Of a stretch of 6,692 bases of DNA, positions 1 through 5,981 are shown one piece after another (the stretch's first letter is position 1; every line of letters begins with the position of its first letter). The position numbers and the translations under genes are program-made. The notes under the pieces were generated by a model. It ran no database searches. It was not told where the DNA came from and saw only the letters and a list, made by a program, of their open reading frames with translations. Origin of the DNA: Anaerotignum sp. (GTDB lineage: Bacteria; Bacillota; Clostridia; Lachnospirales; Anaerotignaceae); assembly GCA_020024395.1 (NCBI GenBank), contig JAHHTV010000084.1, positions 1 through 6,692 on the forward strand. Reading direction: 5' to 3'.

Positions 1-1
1 G

Positions 2-1057
2 AAAGTGGAAGTAGTAAAAATTCCTTTGAAAAAACCTTTTCGTATTGCTTTTGCAGTACAAGACCATTCTGTGAATGTTTTGGTAAAAGTAATGACAGAC
101 GAAGGTATTTGGGGTATTGGTGAAGCGGCACCATTTGAACCTGTTACAGGTGAAAACACAGCAACTGTATTGGAAGTGTTGAAGGTATTCAAACAAGGTT
201 TGATTGGTATGGATCCTTTCAACATTGAGGGCGTTCATGAAATGATGAACCGTTTATTTGTTGGCAATACTGCAGCAAAAGCAGCGGTTGACATTGCCCT
301 GTACGATATCAAAGGCAAAGTGATGGGACAACCTTTATATAAAGTGTTGGGCGGACACAGCAACCACTTTGTTTCTGATATGACCATTGGTCTGGATACA
401 CCCGAAAATATGGCTCAAGAAGCAAAAGAACGTGTGCAAAAAGATGGTTATAGCGTTTTGAAAGTCAAAGCAGGTATCAATCCCGCAGATGATATTCGTG
501 CATTGACTTTAATTCGAGAAGCTGTGGGTGAAAATGTACGTTTGCGTGTAGATGCAAATCAAGGTTACAGCGTAAATGATGCAGTGAAAACATTGAAAGC
601 ATTTGAAAAAATCGGTGTAGAAGCTGTGGAACAATGTTTGCCTTGGTGGAATATGGATGGTGCAAAATTCATTCGTTCCAAAGTGGATTTGAAGGTGATG
701 TTGGACGAAAGCATACATAGCCCTATGGATGCAGCAAGAGCTTGTAAAATAGAGGCAGCAGATTTGTTGAATATCAAATTGATGAAGTGTGGTGGTTTGT
801 ATCAGGCTGAAAAAATCAATGCTATTGCAGAGGCAAACCATGTACAGTGTATGGTAGGTTGTATGTTGGAAACAAAAGTGGCAATTACAGCAGCAGCAAG
901 TTTGGTGGCAGCAAAACGCAATATCACAGAAGCAGATTGTGATAGTTTCTTGTATGCAGTTGACCCTGAAATGGGTATGCCTGGTGGTTTTACAATTAAA
1001 GATGGTGTGTTTACATTATCTGAAAAACCAGGATTGGGATTGGATATTGATTTCTAA
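2..1057 (+). CDS. Dipeptide epimerase, mandelate racemase/muconate lactonizing enzyme family (5' end cut by window)
   Basis: This is an enolase-superfamily enzyme of the muconate-lactonizing subgroup, most like L-Ala-D/L-Glu epimerases (YkfB type), which invert the alpha carbon of the second residue of a dipeptide in the cytoplasm using Mg2+. Numbering from the GTG at 5, the expected residues are present. The acid/base lysine motif KVK is at 153-155 and the opposite-face lysine is K258 in NIKLMKCGG. The metal ligands are D183 (RVDANQGY), E209 (VEQ) and D234 (LDES). A D-C-D at 311-313 matches the DxD that binds the dipeptide amino group in this family. The N-terminal capping domain covers roughly 1-115. 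From memory of YkfB, about seven residues are missing before the first visible ones, and the frame is open to the edge, so the true start is probably upstream and the GTG at 5 is internal. One oddity is that E209-Q210 is followed by Cys rather than the usual Pro. Family assignment is firm; the exact dipeptide substrate is inferred. Confidence 0.87.
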   Translation, partial: KVEVVKIPLKKPFRIAFAVQDHSVNVLVKVMTDEGIWGIGEAAPFEPVTGENTATVLEVLKVFKQGLIGMDPFNIEGVHEMMNRLFVGNTAAKAAVDIALYDIKGKVMGQPLYKVLGGHSNHFVSDMTIGLDTPENMAQEAKERVQKDGYSVLKVKAGINPADDIRALTLIREAVGENVRLRVDANQGYSVNDAVKTLKAFEKIGVEAVEQCLPWWNMDGAKFIRSKVDLKVMLDESIHSPMDAARACKIEAADLLNIKLMKCGGLYQAEKINAIAEANHVQCMVGCMLETKVAITAAASLVAAKRNITEADCDSFLYAVDPEMGMPGGFTIKDGVFTLSEKPGLGLDIDF

Positions 1058-1087
1058 TATTTTGTAATAGATAAAGGTGGTATGGAA

Positions 1088-1094
1088 AGAGGTG
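1088..1094 (+). promoter_or_regulatory. Ribosome binding site AGAGGTG deciding the start of the DUF819 gene
   Basis: Two SD-like stretches precede the membrane-protein gene. AAAGGTGG at 1073-1080 ends only one base before the ATG at 1082, which is too close to serve it. AGAGGTG at 1088-1094 lies 5 bases before the in-frame ATG at 1100, a normal distance. I therefore prefer 1100; a start at 1082 would add six residues (MERGVY). Confidence 0.55.
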
Positions 1095-1099
1095 TATAT

Positions 1100-2272
1100 A
1101 TGGAAACAGGAACGATATTTTCTTCGGAAGTAGCTTTATTGTTAATCATGTTTTTGAGTGTGTCTGTGGGTTTTTGGCTACAACGTTTTAAGGCGTTTAA
1201 AATGTTGGGTCCTGCATTGACAGTCATTGTACTGGGTATTGTGTTATCCAATTTGAAAATAGTGCCTGTCACAAGCCCTGTGTATGATGCAGTAAGCGGA
1301 TATTGTGTGCCATTGTCGGTTTCTATTTGTTTGTTAAGCTTAGATTTAAAACAAATGCGTAAATTGACAAAAGAACCTATCATTGCTTTGATTTCTGCGG
1401 TGTGTAGTGTGTGTTTGATGGCATTGATATTTGGTGTGGTATTTGCAGATAAAATTACAGAAGGCTGGAAGGTAGCAGGAATGTTTGTAGGTACTTATAC
1501 AGGTGGTAGCTCCAACTTGACAGCCATTGCGGTAGGTTTGGACGCTTCCAAAACAACAATCGCTTCTGCAAATGCAGCAGATTATGTTATTGGTATTCCA
1601 ACATTGATATTGATGTTTGCAATGCCTGCGATATTCAAAAATTCCAAAACATTGAGAAAATTATGGCCTTATGAAGTTTCTGAACAAGAATTGTTGGGCG
1701 AAGGTGACCACGAAGAATTGATGGCATCAAAAGAATGGTCTATACAAGAAATTGCTTGGTTGCTTTCCATCGGTTTCGCTACGGCTTCGGCTGCCACAAC
1801 CATTGCAAATATGGTGTTTGGTCAAGGTTTCAGAAGTGCAGGCAGAATACTGTTGATTACTACATTTTCCATTATACTGGCACAAGTGCCTATGGTGAAA
1901 AAACTCAGAGGGAATTTTGATTTAGGTTTGTATGTGGCTTTGCTGTTTTTGACAAGCATTGGTTTTGCTGTGGATTTGCAACAATTTTTTGGTTCTACAT
2001 TCTATATCACATTGTTCTGTTTCTGTGTGATTGCCTCTTGTATTGTGATGCACCTTGTGATTACAAGACTTTTGAAAGTACGTTTTGAATATGTGTTGTT
2101 GTCTATTGTGGGTTGTATTTCCGATGGGCCAACAGCGGCTTTGGTAGCTTCCAGTGCACAATGGAAAACATTGATTAACATTGGTTTGCTGATGGGGGTA
2201 CTGGCAGGCGCACTTGGCAACTATGTCGGAATTTCTGTGGCGTATGCAATCAGAGCAATCATAGGAATATAA
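1100..2272 (+). CDS. DUF819 family integral membrane protein (YjcL-like), candidate transporter
   Basis: This is a very hydrophobic protein of 390 residues with about ten predicted membrane segments. By eye they lie near 11-28, 35-52, 65-82, 93-116, 125-147, 160-178, 219-240, 248-264, 275-291, 300-322, 331-350 and 358-388, some of which may be re-entrant. It matches the DUF819 (YjcL-like) family. A glycine-rich GTYTGGSSN motif at 131-139 is typical, and a similar GCISDGPTAA stretch at 338-347 lies in the second half, consistent with an inverted two-half transporter fold. A charged cytosolic-looking loop (about 180-215, including EQELLGEGDHEEL) separates the halves. The family has no established substrate. 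Its position between a dipeptide epimerase and a peptidase-like hydrolase suggests, by inference only, transport of a small peptide or amino acid. It lies 42 bases after the epimerase stop and 22 bases before the next gene, so it is operonic. The start at 1100 is chosen by ribosome-binding-site spacing. Confidence 0.85.
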   Translation: METGTIFSSEVALLLIMFLSVSVGFWLQRFKAFKMLGPALTVIVLGIVLSNLKIVPVTSPVYDAVSGYCVPLSVSICLLSLDLKQMRKLTKEPIIALISAVCSVCLMALIFGVVFADKITEGWKVAGMFVGTYTGGSSNLTAIAVGLDASKTTIASANAADYVIGIPTLILMFAMPAIFKNSKTLRKLWPYEVSEQELLGEGDHEELMASKEWSIQEIAWLLSIGFATASAATTIANMVFGQGFRSAGRILLITTFSIILAQVPMVKKLRGNFDLGLYVALLFLTSIGFAVDLQQFFGSTFYITLFCFCVIASCIVMHLVITRLLKVRFEYVLLSIVGCISDGPTAALVASSAQWKTLINIGLLMGVLAGALGNYVGISVAYAIRAIIGI

Positions 2273-2280
2273 AATAAGGA

Positions 2281-2286
2281 TAGGAG
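2281..2286 (+). promoter_or_regulatory. Ribosome binding site TAGGAG for the S15 hydrolase gene
   Basis: TAGGAG ends 8 bases before the ATG at 2295, a normal spacing. An ATG at 2288 is too close to it and out of frame, opening only a 16-codon reading frame, so 2295 is the supported start. Confidence 0.6.
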
Positions 2287-2294
2287 AATGCAAA

Positions 2295-4379
2295 ATGAAT
2301 GTATTTCATTTATATGTATCCGGTATATTATATGGTAAATTGAAAAAAGAAAATGATGTAATGTTGATTTCAAAATTAGATGTTTTTGAAAATAGATTGC
2401 AAGACTGGAAAACATTCACACAAGAGGATAACACATTTTATCAATCTTTTGTCAAAATGGATTTGCAAGCGATTTTAGATAATGTGCAAATGTATGGCGA
2501 AACATTGCAAGGCAAAGGTGAAATCAAATTACAAAAAGAACGTTATACCAGTACAGATGGAAATTGGTATTTGCAAAGGGATATTAAATTTCCAAATAAT
2601 AAATTGGTAGAAAATGGTCAGCTCATTGCAGTTACTTGCCCTGCAAGGGAATTGGTTTCTGTGTTGGTGCTAGAAGGACATGAACAAAAAACAATATTGG
2701 AAAAATGGCAAAAAGTATATGCAGATGAAACATTATATGCGGTATCATTTGCAGGCAAATTTGATGTTGCAATGCGTGATGGTGTGAAATTGTCCACAGA
2801 TGTGTATTTACCAAAAGATATTGACAAAAAAGTACCAACTGTACTTGTGCGTACACCTTATGGCAAAGAAGACGGTTGCGAAATTTATTATCGGTATGTG
2901 CAAAGAGGATATGCCGTTGTGGTGCAAGATGTCAGAGGCAGAAATTTGAGTGAAGGCGAATGGATACCCAATTATTACGAAGTGGAAGATGGTGACGACA
3001 CACTGCATTGGATTGCAGCACAAAGCTGGTCAAATCAAAAAGTAGGTATGGTTGGTGGCTCTTATTTGGGATATGTACAATGGGCAGCCGCAGCAAGTGG
3101 CAATCCATATTTAAAAGCATTGATTAGTGTAGTTTGTGCAGGAAGTGCTTTTGTGGACTTACCAAGACGTGGTGGTTCTTTGACTTCTGGTATGTTGGCG
3201 TGGGCATTTGCAGTGTCACAAAAGAAATTTCAACCTAGTTTGATGGAACGTGATGATTGGGAGGAAGTTTTGAATATTCGCCCTTTGACAGATTTGGCAC
3301 AAAAAGCATTGGGGTATGATGTACCATTTTTGACAAAATGGTTGGAAAAAAGTGATTACAATGATTTTTGGAAGCAATCCAACTGGCAAGAACGTGCAAA
3401 AGGCAGCCAAATACCAGCTTTGATACAATCTGGTTGGTTTGATGATAATGGTATGGGTACTACCGAGGCATTGGAAATTGTGCATGATTTCCCAGAAGAT
3501 ATGAGAAAAGTAATACTTGGGCCTTGGCAGCATAGTGGAAATAGCAAATATGATATGCATGGTGTATCTTTTGGTAGTGAAGCGTTGCGTTTTGATTTGG
3601 ATTATATATATTTCCAATGGTTTGACCATTATCTCAAAGGAGAGCAAAACGGTATTGAAAAAACAGCACCTGTGGAATATTACACTGTGGGAGAAGAAAA
3701 ATGGAAAACAGCTCAAAATTGGCCTGTACCACAAACCGTTTTGACAGATATTTATTTTGACAGCAATGGACACGCAAACACAGCTGATGGTGATGGAAAA
3801 TTGGTTTTTGAAAAACCTGTAAATGTAGGATTTGATGCTTATGATTATGACCCCAAAAATCCTTCCACACATATCATTGATATGTCAGAAAATGAAATAG
3901 AAGTCCCAGAAGATTATACAAATGAAGAAAAAAGACAGGATATGTTGTGTTATACAACAGATGTGTTGGAAAAAGATGTCGTAATAACAGGCGATATATT
4001 GGCAGAACTTTATATTTCTTCTGATGCAGAAGATACTGATTTTATGGTGCGTTTGACAGATGTAGACGAAAATGGTCGCTCCATCAAATTGGCAGATGGT
4101 ATATTGAGTGCAAGATACCGCAATGGTTTTGAAAAATCAGAATATTTGAAAAAAGATGAAATCGTTTGCTTGAAAATCCGTACCACAAAAATATCAAATT
4201 GTTTCAAAAAAGGTCATCGTATCCGTGTAACCATTACATCAAGTGCAAAGAATTTTGTATTCCCAAATAGCAATACAAAAGATGGTTACCACAGCGAAAA
4301 AACAGTTGTGGCAAACAACAAAGTGTATCATGGTGGCATACATGCTTCCAAAGTGACGGTGCGTTTGGAAAGTCGGTGA
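2295..4379 (+). CDS. CocE/NonD family serine hydrolase, peptidase S15 (Xaa-Pro dipeptidyl-peptidase-like)
   Basis: This 694-residue protein is an alpha/beta-hydrolase of the S15/CocE group, which includes Xaa-Pro dipeptidyl peptidases, cocaine esterase and glutaryl-7-ACA acylases. The catalytic domain runs from about 153 to 450. Its features are RTPYG at 186-190 (Y189 matches the oxyanion-hole Tyr of CocE), DVRGRNLSEGEW at 212-223, the nucleophile elbow GGSYLG at 254-259 with S256, the acid D383 in GWFDDNG, and H413 in GPWQHSG, so a full Ser-Asp-His triad. From about 480 to 690 is the C-terminal beta-sandwich typical of the family. Residues 1-150 form an extra N-terminal region that I cannot assign. 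There is no signal peptide or membrane anchor, so it should be cytoplasmic. Placement after an epimerase and a membrane carrier suggests peptide rather than ester substrates, but specificity cannot be read from sequence. The next gene begins 6 bases after its stop. Confidence 0.88.
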   Translation: MNVFHLYVSGILYGKLKKENDVMLISKLDVFENRLQDWKTFTQEDNTFYQSFVKMDLQAILDNVQMYGETLQGKGEIKLQKERYTSTDGNWYLQRDIKFPNNKLVENGQLIAVTCPARELVSVLVLEGHEQKTILEKWQKVYADETLYAVSFAGKFDVAMRDGVKLSTDVYLPKDIDKKVPTVLVRTPYGKEDGCEIYYRYVQRGYAVVVQDVRGRNLSEGEWIPNYYEVEDGDDTLHWIAAQSWSNQKVGMVGGSYLGYVQWAAAASGNPYLKALISVVCAGSAFVDLPRRGGSLTSGMLAWAFAVSQKKFQPSLMERDDWEEVLNIRPLTDLAQKALGYDVPFLTKWLEKSDYNDFWKQSNWQERAKGSQIPALIQSGWFDDNGMGTTEALEIVHDFPEDMRKVILGPWQHSGNSKYDMHGVSFGSEALRFDLDYIYFQWFDHYLKGEQNGIEKTAPVEYYTVGEEKWKTAQNWPVPQTVLTDIYFDSNGHANTADGDGKLVFEKPVNVGFDAYDYDPKNPSTHIIDMSENEIEVPEDYTNEEKRQDMLCYTTDVLEKDVVITGDILAELYISSDAEDTDFMVRLTDVDENGRSIKLADGILSARYRNGFEKSEYLKKDEIVCLKIRTTKISNCFKKGHRIRVTITSSAKNFVFPNSNTKDGYHSEKTVVANNKVYHGGIHASKVTVRLESR
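4375..4379 (+). promoter_or_regulatory. Ribosome binding site GGTGA overlapping the upstream stop codon
   Basis: GGTGA includes the TGA stop of the S15 hydrolase gene and lies 6 bases before the nitroreductase ATG at 4386. It is a weak SD by itself. Its overlap with the stop suggests translational coupling of the two genes. Confidence 0.45.
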
Positions 4380-4385
4380 TGTGAT

Positions 4386-5174
4386 ATGCAGAAAAATGAT
4401 GTAATAAATGTTATACAAAATCGAGTTTCTTTGCGTAGTTATGCAGAAAAAGAAATTTCACAAGAACATTTAGACATGATACTGGATTGTGCGATTGCAG
4501 CACCCACAGCAGGCAACCAAATGTTATACTCTGTGATTGTCATAAAAGATGAACAAACAAAAGAAAAATTGAGCAAAAGCTGCGATAATCAACCATTTAT
4601 TGCAAAAGCGCCTGTGTTGTTGCTGTTTGTGGCAGACCAAAGAAAATGGTTTGAATATTACAAGCAAAATGGTGTTTTAGAATTTGCAAATGAAAAAGGA
4701 TTGCTTTTTGAAGCACCACAAGAGGCTGATTTGATACTTGCTTGTGAAGATACAATGGCAGCAGCACAAAATGCTGTAATTGCCGCAGAGTCATTGGGTA
4801 TTGGTTCTTGTTATATTGGTGATATTATTGAGCATTATGAATATCACAAAGATTTGTTCCAGTTGCCTGATTATGTATTTCCTTTGGCTTTGCTTTGTTT
4901 GGGATATTACAAAGAAAATTATGACAGAGTACATAGAAAACGGTTTGATAAAAAATTTGTGGTGTTTGAAGAAACATACCATTGTTTGACACCAGAAGAA
5001 TATCAAGAAATGTTTGCAGAACATGAAAAAACATATTCTCCACACAACCCATATGGTGCAGATAATTATGCAAAAATGTTTTATGCCAGAAAAACAGGGG
5101 CAGCATTTAGCAAAGAAATGGCACGCTCGGTGCGGGTTGCTTTGAAAAATTGGAATGGTGCATTATACTCTTAG
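4386..5174 (+). CDS. Nitroreductase family protein (FMN-dependent NAD(P)H oxidoreductase, NfsA/FRP-like)
   Basis: This 262-residue flavoprotein is of the nitroreductase superfamily, which reduces nitroaromatics, quinones or flavins with NAD(P)H through bound FMN, usually as a cytoplasmic homodimer. The N-terminal FMN-phosphate motif is clear: R13, S15 and R17 in NRVSLRSY. It is followed by AAPTAGNQ at 38-45, where N44 is the usual FMN contact. The helix and strand at about 118-147 (ending GIGSCYIGDI) is the standard second half of the fold. The basic stretch RVHRKRF at 181-187 matches the C-terminal FMN-phosphate-binding region of the NfsA/FRP type. About 70 more residues follow (190-262), as in longer NfsA-like members. 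It is the last gene of the operon: its stop is 6 bases before the terminator stem. The physiological substrate is unknown. Its link to peptide metabolism is not obvious and may be general redox or detoxification. Confidence 0.88.
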   Translation: MQKNDVINVIQNRVSLRSYAEKEISQEHLDMILDCAIAAPTAGNQMLYSVIVIKDEQTKEKLSKSCDNQPFIAKAPVLLLFVADQRKWFEYYKQNGVLEFANEKGLLFEAPQEADLILACEDTMAAAQNAVIAAESLGIGSCYIGDIIEHYEYHKDLFQLPDYVFPLALLCLGYYKENYDRVHRKRFDKKFVVFEETYHCLTPEEYQEMFAEHEKTYSPHNPYGADNYAKMFYARKTGAAFSKEMARSVRVALKNWNGALYS

Positions 5175-5180
5175 TGCAAT

Positions 5181-5214
5181 ATCCCCCCAACTTTATAGTT
5201 GGGGGGATTTTTTT
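5181..5214 (+). terminator. Intrinsic (Rho-independent) terminator of the four-gene operon
   Basis: A perfect 12-bp stem (ATCCCCCCAACT at 5181-5192 with its complement at 5197-5208) closes a TTAT loop and runs into seven T (5208-5214). Six consecutive C:G pairs make it strong. It begins 6 bases after the nitroreductase stop and ends the operon. The minus strand has no T tract after the stem, so it acts in the plus direction only. Confidence 0.96.
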
Positions 5215-5233
5215 GTTGCTGTGTATGGAAAAA

Positions 5234-5259
5234 ATGTTGTGATGATGAAAAAACAACAT
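5234..5259. repeat. Short inverted repeat ATGTTGT-N12-ACAACAT upstream of the lysin gene
   Basis: ATGTTGT (5234-5240) is the exact reverse complement of ACAACAT (5253-5259), with a 12-base spacer. It sits in the only intergenic region between the operon terminator and the lysin gene, near where a promoter must lie. It could be an operator half-site pair or a weak hairpin. A 7-bp dyad in AT-rich DNA can also arise by chance. Confidence 0.3.
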
Positions 5260-5281
5260 CTATATCGCTGCATATCATAAT
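5250..5281 (+). promoter_or_regulatory. Possible promoter for the lysin gene (weak)
   Basis: A strong terminator lies upstream, so the lysin gene probably has its own promoter in 5215-5286. The best -10-like strings are TATCAT (5273-5278, five of six to TATAAT) and the overlapping CATAAT (5276-5281). The corresponding -35 positions (5250-5258, AAAACA or ACAACA) match TTGACA poorly. A regulator-dependent or alternative-sigma promoter is equally possible. Confidence 0.22.
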
Positions 5282-5286
5282 ACAAG

Positions 5287-5297
5287 AAAGGTGGTGA
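5287..5297 (+). promoter_or_regulatory. Strong ribosome binding site for the lysin gene
   Basis: AAGGTGGTGA within this stretch matches nine of ten bases of the ideal SD AAGGAGGTGA. The GGTGG core ends 6 bases before the ATG at 5301 and 9 before a second ATG at 5304. Either Met could be used; 5301 is preferred. Confidence 0.7.
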
Positions 5298-5300
5298 AAT

Positions 5301-5930
5301 ATGATGAGCAAAATCACAGCAAAAGCACTTGTGGCATTTGCAAAAAGCAAAATTGGTGTGCCTTATGTGTATGGTATGAAAGGTGAAGTCATGACACGGC
5401 AAAAATACAATCAATTAAAATCTATGTATGGGAAAATGGTTTGGAACAGCGACAAAAAGAAAATTGGAAAAGTATGTTGTGATTGTTCGGGATTGATTAG
5501 CTGGGCGACAGGCATTGTACGCAGTTCTCAAGGGTATCATGATACCGCAGTCAAAATACAATCCATTGCAACCATTGCACAAGCCCCGATTGGTGCAGCG
5601 GTATGGAGAAAGGGGCATATTGGCATTTATATTGGCAATGGGCAATATATTGCAGAAGATGGCAGTGCTTATGGTTGCAGAAAAAACAGCCTGAAAAAAG
5701 CAAAATTCACACACTGGTTATTGTTAAAAGACATTGATTATACAGAGCAAACAGAACAGGAGGAGGAAGATGTGACAAAATATTATGAAACAATCAATCA
5801 AGTGCCAACATGGGCAAAAAAAATGGTGCAAACACAAATTGACAAAGGTTGTTATGCAGATGAAAAAGCATTGCATTTGAGCGACGATATGTTGCGTACA
5901 ATGGCGATACTGCAAAGAGAAAATCATTAA
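5301..5930 (+). CDS. NlpC/P60 family cysteine peptidase, phage-endolysin-like
   Basis: This 209-residue protein has an N-terminal NlpC/P60 (C40-type) catalytic domain and a small C-terminal domain. Such enzymes cut peptidoglycan peptide stems, commonly at D-Glu-diamino acid bonds. The domain starts with ALVAFAKSKIGVPYVYGMKG (9-28). After an inserted segment of about 30 residues comes the nucleophile C62 in CCDCSGL, then the catalytic H106 in KGHIGIYIGNG. E119 lies just after, where the family carries its third active-site region. The insertion and the wording around Cys and His are typical of Clostridia phage and prophage lysins. A Glu/Gln-rich linker (147-157) joins residues 158-209 (VPTWAKKMVQ, then LHLSDDMLRTMAIL), a C-terminal module recurrent in clostridial lysins and probably wall-binding. 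There is no signal peptide, so release would need a holin or lysis; no holin is visible here. It is separated from the upstream operon by a terminator and ends at a bidirectional one. Confidence 0.88.
   Translation: MMSKITAKALVAFAKSKIGVPYVYGMKGEVMTRQKYNQLKSMYGKMVWNSDKKKIGKVCCDCSGLISWATGIVRSSQGYHDTAVKIQSIATIAQAPIGAAVWRKGHIGIYIGNGQYIAEDGSAYGCRKNSLKKAKFTHWLLLKDIDYTEQTEQEEEDVTKYYETINQVPTWAKKMVQTQIDKGCYADEKALHLSDDMLRTMAILQRENH
5758..5774 (+). promoter_or_regulatory. Internal ribosome binding site and GTG start within the lysin gene
   Basis: AGGAGGAGG (5758-5766) offers two overlapping perfect AGGAGG cores, 5 and 8 bases before GTG at 5772-5774. The GTG is in frame (codon 158) and falls exactly at the start of the C-terminal domain. 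The overlapping ATG at 5770 is followed at once by TGA, so only GTG is productive. The SD is created by two adjacent GAG codons, while the gene uses GAA for all Glu residues outside this linker. Confidence 0.6.
5772..5930 (+). CDS. Predicted separate C-terminal domain of the lysin, from the internal GTG start
   Basis: Initiation at the internal GTG would give a 52-residue product identical to residues 158-209 of the lysin, lacking the catalytic domain. It holds the aromatic/basic stretch YYETINQVPTWAKKM and the ending LHLSDDMLRTMAILQR, which look like the module found at the C-terminus of clostridial lysins. By analogy with phage endolysins known to use internal starts (for example the clostridial CD27L and CTP1L and the enterococcal Lys170), this free domain would assemble with the full-length protein to provide extra wall-binding or regulatory subunits. 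The start signal is seen directly; the product and role are inferred. Confidence 0.45.
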   Translation: MTKYYETINQVPTWAKKMVQTQIDKGCYADEKALHLSDDMLRTMAILQRENH

Positions 5931-5935
5931 ATCAT

Positions 5936-5980
5936 AAAAAAGGAGAATATTTTATATGATAAAGTATTCTCCTTTGATTT
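5936..5980. terminator. Bidirectional intrinsic terminator between convergent genes
   Basis: The hairpin pairs 5939-5955 with 5959-5975 (17 bp, one T:G wobble in plus-strand RNA), with a three-base ATG loop. The outer stem is AAAGGAGAATA with TATTCTCCTTT. On the plus strand TTTGATTT follows; on the minus strand the complement of 5936-5941 supplies six T. It lies 8 bases after the lysin stop and 6 bases beyond the stop of the convergent minus-strand gene, so it can end both transcripts, better on the minus strand. Confidence 0.85.
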
Positions 5981-5981
5981 G

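Noticed and set aside
477..841. Several minus-strand open frames inside the epimerase gene
   Set aside because: They lie antisense to a well-conserved enzyme with all catalytic residues, have no convincing ribosome binding sites, and their composition reflects the complement of the coding strand.
1735..1920. A plus-strand frame of 61 codons within the DUF819 gene
   Set aside because: It is a frame-shifted reading of the membrane-protein gene, lacks an SD, and shows no domain.
2288..2338. A 16-codon frame overlapping the start of the S15 hydrolase gene
   Set aside because: Its ATG lies only one base after the SD core, and the ATG at 2295 has proper spacing and a conserved product.
3216..3872. 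A 218-codon minus-strand open frame inside the S15 hydrolase gene
   Set aside because: It overlaps the catalytic domain on the opposite strand, and its Cys/Phe/Ile-rich translation with no recognisable domain is typical of an antisense shadow in an AT-rich gene.
5245..5280. An 11-residue frame in the intergenic region before the lysin gene, a possible leader peptide
   Set aside because: It has no SD and no run of regulatory codons, and no attenuator hairpin follows it before the lysin start.
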